From: Basidiobolus meristosporus CBS 931.73
Taxonomy: Eukaryota > Basidiobolomycota > Basidiobolomycetes > Basidiobolales > Basidiobolaceae
DNA length: 64,000 nt
NCBI GenBank assembly: GCA_002104905.1
Contig: MCFE01000025.1
Span: forward strand, 62,001-126,000
Reading direction: 5' to 3'
Shown here: positions 18,599 through 28,615 of the stretch, one piece after another
Layout of the letters: the number at the start of each line of letters is the position of its first letter
How positions within the stretch are numbered: position 1 is the stretch's first letter
Made by a program: the position numbers and the translations under genes
Notes under the pieces: model-generated
What the model saw: only the letters and a program-made list of their open reading frames with translations
What the model was told of the DNA's origin: nothing
Database searches by the model: none

Positions 18599-21500
18599 CC
18601 TATGAAAAATAATTTGGTCCTGCGGGTGGATCCAATCCAGATCAGCCATCAGGATCCTGTTTGGAGACTCTATCAATACCAGTAGCTTGGAATTTGTGAC
18701 CCTCTTGATAATCTTAAGACAGGATCACATCAGTGTTTTGCTAATTCTACTGCCAAATAAAGTTATAAAACTTGACATGGTTTGATTGGTGCTATTACCA
18801 TAGTTGCATGGCATTGTTGAGGTCTTAATGCGCTCCAAAACTATTTTAAATGGATCTAACTGTCCAGGACATCCAATTGCCTTATACGGCAGAAAACTTG
18901 ACAGTATTTTAATGGTCTCACTGCAAGACTCTTATGGTATCATCACATCACTATGGTGGCCTACTGCTAGTTCTATATAGTGCTACCATACCAATTTACC
19001 AAATGGTATTTCCTTTTCTACCTCCCCTTGTGCAACTCATATATTCCACTGTAGAATCACCCCTCTTTATTTGCTTACCCGCTACTACTTTCCACATATA
19101 GTTTGAGTCAAAAAAAACTATGGCCTCCTGCTTACTAACCTCTACAAATGCACACACCTGCCACAATATATTTCTTCTCCCAGCTGGACTCTAGTCCCCC
19201 TTAAAGGTATGCTCTGGCTCTTGTTTGTGTGAGTTCCATAATGAATGGTGTGGAAGTTGGCTTGTGACCATCAGAAATCTGGTATACCTTGGTAGAGTTT
19301 TCCTAATAAATATTAGTTGCTTATTGCACCCAACCCAACTTTGCAATATTTAACTGAATACCCACACATTGGGGCTGCTTAGCTTCTTAATGCCATAGGT
19401 ATAGGTGACTCCATGTGCACATCTGTCCTCAGTATTTTCCTACTCTTCCTGGCTGCCCTCCATGTGCCAACTCATCACATCCATGACAGACTTGAAGGTA
19501 ATATTCTTGATGAGATTGGGATATGGTAGTACCTGCAACTTGACTTGTATTCCTATCTCCACACACATCTGCTCCATAAAAAACTCCCAAAAGGTGAAGC
19601 AAGGCTCAATATTCTCCACACACCTAGCAAGATGGAATAGAGAATGGATGTAGTAGCAGCAGAGATCCACACATTCAGCCTTATGTTTGTAGTATAGCTG
19701 CTCAGATCCCACTACAAACTCCTTGCACAACAGCTGTAGATGCATTAAGTTGGCATTGGTGATCCACTTCTGGATAAATATTCCCACATTGTGCACATAT
19801 GACTCCCAATGCTTCCAATGTACTCTTGGTAGGAATGGCTTCAGAACACCACTTAAGTAAATACTTGCCCAGTTCATCCAGTCTTTGCATTTGTATTGTT
19901 GCATATGTGTAAATATATGGATTGGAGCCCATGAGAGGTACCTAGGGTAGCAGATACTCTGTAATATCTTGCATATTCTTTCAAGTTTCTACAGTATCTC
20001 AAATAGCTCATTTAACTAGAAATAACTCATATACAACTTGGTTGTCAGTATAGTGATACTCTTGGAAGGCAAATGCATTGCTACTAGTGGAGTGCTTTTC
20101 CTCCAACAGATACCCTCTATCCTATGTATCTCTTGTCTCCAGTTGATTCTGTATTCTAGCCAATGGCTTATAGCTTGCCAACTTTACCGCAATTACATGC
20201 TGACTTCTGTACATTCTCTCTGTGGAAAGATGATGGTCTTAATGCTGGTGGTTGGATAATAATAATGTGTGTGAGTTTTGGAGTAATTCCCTGGATCTCA
20301 CACATTCAATAGCAAAACCATTCTTTGTGCCCAAAAAAACCTGCTATCTTGCTGATGGCTGCAGTATCTCTAATGCAGATAATAATATGCGCTTTGATAT
20401 AATGGCTATTTACTGCTTTCCCACTGGAAAGCATACAAAATTCATTCAGCAATAGATACAGGTAGCTATCCAGGTTGGATGGTGATTTAGGCCCATATAC
20501 CAGTGACACTACCATCAGATTTTTGCTCTGATACCATAAGATGGGTGGCTGATTCAGATTGATGAGAATCAGTGGCCAGCTGTATTTGCTTGTAGAATAC
20601 TTGTTTGATGAGAATCCATCAAGTGCTAATGCAAAGGTATGGTCATACATATCTTCAATGTGGCCGTTGCTTCTTAGCTGTTTGTAATGTTTGCCATTGA
20701 TTATCAGATATGTTTGCACTTGATTGATACTGAGTGTAGTAGTGTATAGCTTTGCAGTATTTATTTGAATGCATTAGCTTCTTTAGATGAGGTATCACTG
20801 GAATATATCTGCAGTGTGAGCAATGTTGTCCCTCAATGGTGGTGTATAGCTTGGACACATTGCAATGGTAGCATCTTTGGATGTGAATGCCATGCAACTG
20901 TTAACACATGCTGGAATCAGGACAGTCTTGGGGTCATATGTTGCCAGCTGCATGACAATTGTCCACTTGTACCATGTACATGGTAAGTTGCATCCTGGAA
21001 TGACTTTAGCAAGAAGTAGTAATAAATCCTCAAAGGCCCCATTACTGATATCAGTTGAAATCCACCACTTCTCAAGCAACAACACTACAGCATTCACCAG
21101 TAGATGGATTACTGGGCTCACTTGGCTTCTTAACATATCCTTGGCATTTGCTTCAACAGGTGTTGTCTCATTGCATGTTAGGATTGGACTAGGCTCATGC
21201 ATGGTACTGCTGTTAGGGGAGATAGGTTCATAATTCACCAGTGAACCTTCTTTGTCAGAGCTATCACTCTGCATGCCATATTCAGAAGGCTGAGGTGAGC
21301 CTAAAGGCATCACAAACTCACCTGACTCAGTTTGCACAAGGTTACAAAGACAGCCAGGTGCCAATATAGGAGTATCAACTGGCCAGCAAGATAATACTGG
21401 TACAGTAGTGACTGATGAATGGTCAAATATGACTTGTATGGCAAAACACTTGCCTTGATCCTTGTCATACTTCCTATGCTGTCTGTATGTATCATGGCTG

Positions 21501-21760
21501 AGTGGCTTGCTACAATAGCCACATGGTCTTTTTTCTCTTGTCTTATGGTGTTGAATTAAAGCAGTCTTGTCCATGGGGCAAACAGTTTGACCTTCAACAA
21601 CATAGTGCTAATATATCACTTTTTGGTCAATACTCATGTGAATTTGAGACACCACACCTACATGAATGCAAGATTTAATGATGACCAGCCATAGTAAGCA
21701 TTATGAATAAAGCTGTGGCACCACATACACACATATATGCAACACTGTTTCCCCTTTGGT
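18599..21760 (-). mobile_element. TNP2/CACTA-type DNA transposon, copy 2, near full transposase length
   Basis: The 3' terminus (CCTATGAAAAATAATTTGG) lies at 18599. The transposase start is at 21574 with upstream sequence to ~21760 shared with copy 3. It is the most complete minus-strand copy. In order it has a CGYC...H...H finger-like N-terminus, the central domain, a TNP2 core and the VENIEPCFTFWEFFMEQMC C-terminal block at ~19600. There are no terminal CACTA bases; the family ends in CACCCTATG or a variant. Several frameshifts separate the segments. Confidence 0.8.
20306..21574 (-). pseudogene. TNP2 transposase, N-terminal and catalytic part (frameshifted)
   Basis: Segment 20795-21574 (259 residues) starts MDKTALIQHHKTREKRPCGY and carries a C-x2-C...H-x4-H candidate zinc finger, an acidic Ser-rich linker, then LLLLLAKVIPGCNLPCTWYK and VLIPACVNSCMAF. 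These match the pre-catalytic region of TNP2 proteins. Segment 20306-20719 continues with ALALDGFSSNKYS (candidate first catalytic Asp), VYGPKSPSNLDSYLYPLLNE (the GPK-P-(N)LD-FL-PL-EL block) and CIRDTAAISKIAGF (candidate second Asp). The reading frame changes between segments. The protein would be a nuclear DDE-type transposase binding the element ends. Confidence 0.75.
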
Positions 21761-21824
21761 TTGGCTCACTTCCATATATATGCTGCCAAAAAATAAAGCA
21801 AAGTTGTCTGGTTCCCAACTAAAC

Positions 21825-22126
21825 CCCACCACTGACAGCAACAGAAGAGTGGTTGGACAACAGCTTGCTTTGACATTCAGTGCAACAAGCAAGGCTACAT
21901 CCAAAAAACGCCATGTTAACAGTGTGCCACTGAAGGTAATAATGTGGACTCCTCAGGCTCTCAGTCAAGTTGGCAATCCAGAACCTCTGCAGAGCCACAT
22001 GCTGACCATTATACTCAGACAGATGAGCATGTAGCAAACGCAGCACCCTCAGTTAAAGACCAGCAAGTGGCCATCATAACATCACCACCACCCATGTTAG
22101 CAAGTATCCCTATGAGAAATTATTGA
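21825..22126 (+). pseudogene. Repeat F N-terminal segment, divergent from TNP2 copy 2
   Basis: The plus strand reads GQQLALTFSATSKATSKK and, after a one-base frame change, SSGSQSSWQSRTSAEPHADH, with QTDEHVANAAPSVKDQQVA following. The same peptides occur in one frame on the minus strand at 23660-23897. It is therefore the start of the F protein, transcribed away from the TNP2 copy 2 transposase. The gap between the two starts is only about 250 bases. Sequence beyond 22126 is not F. Confidence 0.65.
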
Positions 22127-22503
22127 GATGATCCAATCAAAAGGCCATCACAAAGTTTAAGTCCTGTGACTAAGAGGTGTTGATCCTGTCAGGACACTGG
22201 CTTAGACTGTTGAAAAATAATTGCACCCCAGATTTCACAAAAAACTTAGTCAAAATTTCTCATCACAATGATCCATAAGAGGCTTTTGATTGGTTCCTGC
22301 CAGTTTGCTCACTTTCTGATCCCAGACATTCTATTGCTGCCTACATTTGTGTGCATTGATTGGCTATTGTCTCTTTTTCACACTCTTTACTTCCTGACTC
22401 AACTGTTTCTCTTTTCATGCATACAAATTGACTTATTTCCACTGAAGTTTCAGTTGTACCTCAATTGCCAATTGTATTGACCTATACAAGTCCCTATACC
22501 CTA
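22127..22503. other. Unassigned AT-rich sequence, no gene seen
   Basis: About 375 bases with pyrimidine-rich runs and no coding signal. It ends at the boundary where F copies 1 and 2 begin to match. Confidence 0.4.
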
Positions 22504-23900
22504 CACTAACATTAAGCCCAACCCCACACTCAGCAAGTAGCTCCATTAAAATCCACCACTCAGTATGTATTTCTGCTGTAATACTCTGGTTCCACAACCT
22601 TAGTGGGAACCCAACAGCTTTATGCCACTATTCATTCACTGGTTCCCACACATCCGGATCTTCAGCTGGCACTGCAAGGTCTAGCACCTCATCTGTCAGT
22701 CTGTGCAGTACATCCTTGCAATATTCAAGTGCATTTTCTTGAGCACTGCTCTTGAAGAAGTGCGGCAACCTCATTGTGTGCCTATTAATGTCACAAAGTT
22801 CCACTGAAGGCATTGTGATAGTCTTTTGAGCTCTTGATGGTGTAGCCTTGTCTGTCAGTGGGATTGCCACTCTGTCAACAATGGGGGTTGTGGAGGCTGT
22901 GGTAGAAAAATTGCCTTTTTCCGCAAACTTATCTACCCCACTGGAGTGTAGCTCAACTGGCAGCACTTCCAACTTTTGTGAAAACAGCGATTTTCTTGTT
23001 GGTAATTCTTTTTGGCTATGATGTGACTCAGCCTGGTCCTGGCCTGCAACATTGATTGGCAAGAGCTACAGTTTTTTTGCATGCCTCCCTGTCTCAGGTT
23101 TGGGTAGACATTTTTCCCTGTGCCTTTTCTTTCATCACTACCAGGTCTTTCACTGCTACTTTGTCTGAGTGCTTCTTGTAATCAACTACATTTTCTCCTG
23201 GACAAATTCTGCTCTGACACATCTGTTTTGGCCTACTTGTCCCTTGTTGGCACTCTTCTAGCAACCTGATGTTTCTTTTCCACTTGTATGAGCTCTCAAC
23301 TGTAGTTGTGATGGGCTCCTGTAAAAGTGGCTGGTTTTTATCACTAAAAGGTCCTTCACTGCTACTTTAACTTGGTGCTTCTTGAGTGGTACTACTCTTT
23401 TTCCTTGATAAATGTTGTGCTGGTGCATCCGTGTCTGCCTGCTTGTCCCTAATTGGCACTCTTCCAGCTACCTGAGGTCTCTTGATGCTTGTCTGGAGCT
23501 TTTGGCCCTTCTTGTAACAGGCTCTTGAGGAAGCTGCTGGTTTTTAGCCATGGCACCCTTGTTCTTCTGCCTTTGATAGTTTCTGCTATTCTTAAGATAC
23601 TTTCTTAGCATACCAAAGCTGCCACAAAATCCATTTGCCTGTTTGAATCCAAGATAATGATGATGTCATCATGGCCACTTGCTGGTCTTCAACTGAGGGT
23701 ACTGCATTTGCTACATGCTCATCTGTCTGAGCATAATGGTCAGCATGTGGCTCTGCAGAGGTTCTGAATTGCCAACTTGACTGAGAGCCTGAGGAGTCTG
23801 CATGATTACTTTCAGTGGGCACATTGTTAATATGGCCTTTTTTGGATGTAGCCCTGCATGTTGCACTGAATGTCAAAGCAAGCTGTTGTCCAACCATGCA
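22504..23900 (-). pseudogene. Repeat F, copy 2: most complete copy of the uncharacterised protein gene
   Basis: The N-terminal segment 23592-23897 (MVGQQLALTFSATCRATSKK...DEHVANAVPSVEDQQVA) leads into a basic/Ser-rich middle with two units of a ~209-base repeat. Each unit carries the motif KCQVA-(R)VP-DK-A-TDA-AQHLSR. The C-terminal segment 22628-23062 (144 residues) holds KRVAIPLTDKA-like and EYCKDVLHRLTDEVLDLAVP blocks. The whole would be roughly 430 residues, rich in Ser, Lys and Gln and probably disordered and nuclear; this is inference. Frameshifts and stops interrupt the middle. The match with copy 1 begins near CACTAACATTAAGCCC at 22504, interesting because CACTA is the usual end of this superfamily. 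It is head-to-head with TNP2 copy 3. Confidence 0.6.
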
Positions 23901-24736
23901 TCTGTTGCCATCAGCAGTGTAGTGGGGTCACAGTGACACCCACAGGCAGATGTGCTCATTCCCATTTGTTCACTTCCCTAAAAAGGATTACCCCCCCTAT
24001 ATTAGTATCATCCCAAATTACAATATTTTCTATCTGTCTATGTGATTATTACTATGCAACCTGGCAAACTATTAGTCACTATTAACCCATTGCCCAAGCT
24101 ATTCCTATTCCTTGCCAAGATGCCAAGATAAGATAGTTACCATATAAGGCAAGTACCCCCAACAGTGCTAATGTCATGTGATCATCCTGGTTTCATAACC
24201 CTCCTATACTACTACCATATGAGGTAACTACATGACACAGAGGTTGCATATTACTACTATCTGATAGGCTAGGTGCTACTATGTCTCATGGAACAATCTG
24301 CCAAGAATTTGCGCTATTTTTTGTACACAATAACATGATTGGCTGTCTACTACCTTCTGAAAACTTCTGGAAAGTATTTTCTAGTAAGAATTTGAGCAGC
24401 AAAAAATTATATAAGGGAGGCTATCCCTTAAAAATAAATCATCCCCCTTCCAATATTCCAACTTATAGATTAGTGAGATCACCACTACCTATTACCACTA
24501 CTTTCTGACTCAGACCTGACAATACCCCCAGGAAACTGTGCTGACAGCCAACTGACCTTGGAGGCACTACTTGTGAGGAATACTCAGGTTAGGCATATTT
24601 TATTATATTTGATTCTTTCCTAAGTTTGTTTTTGTACAGGCAAAGATACTTTTCAGTCTTTGTAACTATTTGTCAAAGCTGCATTCCTATCAAGTCCCTG
24701 TTGGTGGAGTTTACAGTTGTTTTGACTTTGGAAGTA
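23901..24736. other. Region between divergent F copy 2 and TNP2 copy 3
   Basis: No gene. It contains a perfect 11-base palindrome GTCACAGTGAC near 23931, and a C-run. If F and TNP2 belong to one element, this is its internal bidirectional promoter region. Confidence 0.4.
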
Positions 24737-27509
24737 TGTGGTGCCACAGCTTTATTCATAATGCTTACTATGGCAGATCATCATTGAATCTTACATTCAT
24801 GTAGGTGCAATGTCTCAAGATCACATGAGTATTGACCAAAAAGTATATAATAGCACTATGCTGTTGAAGGTCAAACTGTTTGCCCCATGGACAAGACTGC
24901 TTTGACTCAATGCTGTAGAGAAGAGAAAACAGTCCATGTGGCTATTGTGGCAAGCCTCTCAGCCATGAAGCATGCAGACAGCATAGAAAATATTACAAGG
25001 ATCATGGCCAGTGTTTTGCCACCCAAGTCATGTTTGACCATTCATTGGTCACTACTGTACCAACATTATCTTGCCAGCCAGCTGATACTTCTATATTGGC
25101 ACCTGGCCATCTTTGTCACCTTGCACAGTCTGAGTCAGGTGAGCTTGTGACACCATTAGGCTCACCTCAGCCTTCTGAATATGGCTTGTAGAGTGATAGC
25201 TCTGACAAAGAAGGTTCACTGGTGAATTATGAACCTATCTCCCCTAACAGCAGTACCATGTATGAGCCTAGTCAAATCCCTATACGCTATGAGAAAGCAC
25301 CTGTTGAAACAAATGTCAAGGATACTGAATGGAGCCAAGTGAGCCCAGTAATCCATATACTGGTGAATGATGTAGTGTTGTGGCTTGAGAAGTGGTGCAT
25401 TTCCACTAATATCAGTAATGGGGGCTTTGAGAATTTATTACTACTTCTTGCCAAAGTCATTCCAGGATGTAACTTACCATGTACACGGTACAAGTGGACA
25501 ACCATCATGCAGCTGGCAACATATGACCCAGAGACTGTCCTGATTCCTGCATATGTTAACAGTTGCATGGCATTCACATCCAAAAATGCTACCATTGCAA
25601 TGTGTCCAAGCTCTCAGGAATCCACCACCAATGAGGGAAAACATTGTTCACACTACAGATATATTCCAGTCATACCCTGTCTGAGGAAGCTGATGCAGTC
25701 AGACAAATATTGCAAAGCTATTCAGTACCACAATCAGTATCCATCAAGTGCAAATGTATCCAATATATTTGGTGGCAAACATTACAAAGAGCTAAGAAGC
25801 AAGGGCTACTTTGAAGGTATGTATGAACATGCCTTTGCTTTAGCACTTGATGTATTCTCATTAAACAAGTACTCTACCAGTATATCCTGCTGGCCACTGA
25901 TTCACATCAGTCTGAATCTGCCACCCATCTTACAGTATCAGAGCAATAATCTGATGGTGTTCTCACTGGTATTTGGGCTTAAATCACCATCCAACCTGGA
26001 GAGCTACCTGTATCCATTGCTGGATGAAATTTGTATGCTTTCCAGTGGGATAATAGTAAATGGCTGTCATGTAAAAGCACATATTATTGTCTGCAGTGGA
26101 GATACCCTGCTCTTAGCAAGATAGCAGATTTTCCTGGACAGGTGGGTGGTATTGCTGTCAAATGTGTGAGATTGAGGGGACTTACTCCATAACTCATACA
26201 CATTATTATTGCCCAAACACCAGCACTAAGAACATCATCTTTTGACAGCTGAAAGTACAGAAGTAAGCATCAATTGCAGCAAAGTTGGCAAACTATAAGC
26301 CATTGGCTGGAATATGGAATCAACTGGAGACCAGAGATACTTAGGATAGAGGTTATCTGTTGGAGCAAAAGCTTTCCACTGGGAGCAATGCATTTGCTTT
26401 TCAACAATATCCCTATACTGAAGACCAAATTGTACATGGGGCATTTCAAGCCAAACAAGCCCTTTGAGATACCAGAGAAATTTGAAAGAATTGGCAAGAT
26501 ATCACAGAGTATCTGCTGCCTTAAGTACTTCTCACAGGCTCCAATCAATATTCATATCCATATGTGACAATACAAATGCAAAGACTGGATGAACTGGATA
26601 TGTATTTATTCAAGTGATGTTCTGAAGGCACTTCTACCAAGAGTACACTGGAAGCATTAAGAGTCATATGTAAACATTTTAGGAATATTTATCCAGATGC
26701 AGATCACCAATGCCAACTTGACACATCTACAGCTGTTGTGTGAGGAATTTGTGAAGGGATTTGAGCAGCCATACTACAAACATAAAGCTGAATGTGTAGA
26801 TCTCTACCACTACTGTATCTATTCTCTACTCCATCTTGCTTGGCATGTGGAGAATATTGGGCCTTGCTTCACCTTTTGGGAGTTTCCTATGGAGCAGATG
26901 TGTGGGGAGATAGGAAGACAAGTCAAGTTCCAGGTACTATCATATCCTAATCTCATCAAGAATATTACCTTCAAGTCCGTCATTGATGTGATGAGTAGGC
27001 ACATGGAGGACAGCCAGAAAGAGTTGGAAAGTACTGAGGACAAATGTGCACATGGAGACACCTATGCCTATTGCATTAAGAAGCTAAGCAGCCCCAATGC
27101 ATGGGTAATCAGTTAAATAATGAAAAGTTGGGTTGGGCGCAACAAGCCACTGATTTTTATCAGGAAAACTCAACCAAGATATGCCAGATCTCTGATGGTC
27201 ATAAGCCAATGTCCACACCATTCAATATGGGATTCACAAAAAAAAAGTCAGAGCACACATATAAGGGTGACTAGAGTCCAGCAGGGACAAGGAATATATT
27301 GGCTACATACCAAGAAATTCTTTGCGGATATTCAGGAGGTATTCATGGCAGAAGTGGCAGCAACCAAGCACATGTTTGCAAGAAGTATATATTACCAGCA
27401 GTACAAGGTATATGTCAACTTTGCAAGTACTACACTAAAAAGCCATAAAGTTGAGGTCATAGAAGTATGTCCATTCTGGCAGGTGTGCACATATGTAGAG
27501 GTTAGTAAG
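24737..27509 (+). mobile_element. TNP2/CACTA-type DNA transposon, copy 3, split by copia-1
   Basis: It matches copy 2 in inverse orientation, from the 5' leader (GTGGTGCCACAGCTTTATTC) through the transposase to the 3' region. At 27509 it is interrupted by copia-1 and resumes at 32165. The 3' terminus itself is missing. Transposase segments are listed separately. Confidence 0.8.
24887..27503 (+). pseudogene. TNP2 transposase of copy 3, multiple frameshifts
   Basis: The start MDKTALTQC at 24887 matches copy 2 but shifts frame within 15 residues. Segment 25222-26124 (300 residues) is the longest intact transposase stretch in the window. It has LLLLLAKVIPGCNLPCTRYK, VLIPAYVNSCMAF, IPVIPCLRKLM, ALALDVFSLNKYS, VFGLKSPSNLESYLYPLLDE and VCSGDTLLLAR. 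The Gly after the presumed first catalytic Asp is Val here. Segment 26697-27116 carries YKHKAECVDL, VENIGPCFTFWEFPMEQMCG and IKNITFKSVIDVMSRHMEDS. Segment 27120-27503 gives the tail (EVFMAEVAATKHMFARSIYY). Comparison with copies 2 and 7 allows a consensus; no single copy is functional. Confidence 0.8.
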
Positions 27510-27858
27510 TGTTGTAAAAATTTGTATTTCCACCTAAATATTCACCTAACTTAGTCACTTTGATCATTACCTTCATATCCTAGAAAATACTGACCAAATT
27601 CCTTGTTGGGATTTACTTAGAATATTTTCACCAAAATACCAGGTACACAGAACATGAAAATTCTCAAAGTTGTACAGACAGTCCCAAGCTTTGCACACAT
27701 GTTCTTGGGACCTTCTTTAACCTATTCTATGTGTTTGTTATGCCAAGACTAGGTAAAAGTATAAATACCACTTGTACATTCAATAAATCATTAAGTGAAA
27801 ACCACTTAATCTACTTGTTCTCCCAATCACTTCCAATATCTCCAAGACTCTTACAACA
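27510..27858 (+). repeat. Copia-1 5' LTR
   Basis: TGTTGTAA...TTACAACA forms a perfect 8-base inverted end. It contains GTATAAATA near 27769 as TATA box and AATAAATCA ~20 bases later as poly(A) signal. There is no CG dinucleotide in 349 bases. Confidence 0.95.
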
Positions 27859-27870
27859 TTTTATGAGCCC
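27859..27870 (+). promoter_or_regulatory. Copia-1 primer-binding site (initiator tRNA-Met anticodon arm)
   Basis: TTTTATGAGCCC directly follows the LTR. Ten of twelve bases agree with GGTTATGAGCCC in copia-2, which is complementary to the CAU anticodon loop and 5' stem strand of initiator tRNA-Met rather than to a tRNA 3' end. Confidence 0.75.
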
Positions 27871-27888
27871 AAGCTGTTACTCTCTGCA

Positions 27889-28615
27889 ATGTCTAATACT
27901 GCTATTACTGGAATTCTTCCCTCTGCTGGAAAGTTGGATGGATCTGACTACCAAGTGTGGAAGGTGAAGATGAAGATGCTGCTACAAGAAAAAGGCCTTT
28001 GGGATATTGTCATGGGAGATGAGTACCCTCCTACAAATGTGGGAGAGGGAGCCTTAAAGTACCAGAAGAAAGAACAAAGTACCTTTAACTGCATCTGCCT
28101 TAATGTTAAAGACAAATTGCTAATTCAATGCTCAAGAGCAAAAACGGCAAAGAATGCCTGGAAGGCATTAGAAGACACCTACCAGTCATGTTCAGCTGCT
28201 GAGAAAATGTATCTGAGACAATAATTCTTTACTACAAAGACAATGCTAGGAGAAGAAATGAAAAATCTAATTAACATAATTACCCTCCTGGTAGATGAAA
28301 TGGAATCTGTGGGCATACCAACTACAGATGAGGATGTGATAGTTACCATCCTGAATAGCCTGACAGACAAGTTTCAGGGCCTTGTATCAGCCATAGAGTG
28401 CAGAACTGAAGATTTGACCTTAAATTATGTATATGGAAGGCTCCTGGATGAAGATTTGAGAAAATCAAGCGCCAATAAGAAGGAAGAAGAAATGCTTTAA
28501 TAAGCAATGATAACCAACAAAGGAAGTACCTAAGACCTTAAAAAGGCAAAAGCAACCTGTCTTGTAACTACTGTAAAAGGAAAGGACACACGTCAGACCA
28601 GTGCTTGAAAAAGAA
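27889..28615 (+). pseudogene. Copia-1 gag, broken
   Basis: Starts MSNTAITGILPSAGKLDGSD. WKVKMKMLLQEKGLWDIV and AWKALEDTYQS are typical of copia capsid (UBN2/DUF4219-like). A TAA at 28222-28224 replaces a codon that copia-2 reads as Lys. The frame continues to a TAA at 28498-28500, then shifts before the zinc knuckle CNYCKRKGHTSDQC at ~28563-28604. Confidence 0.85.

Noticed and set aside
22504-22508. CACTA as proof of the transposon terminus
   Set aside because: It lies where F copies begin to match, but copy 1 reads GAGTA at the same place and no matching opposite end was found. Kept only as a hint.
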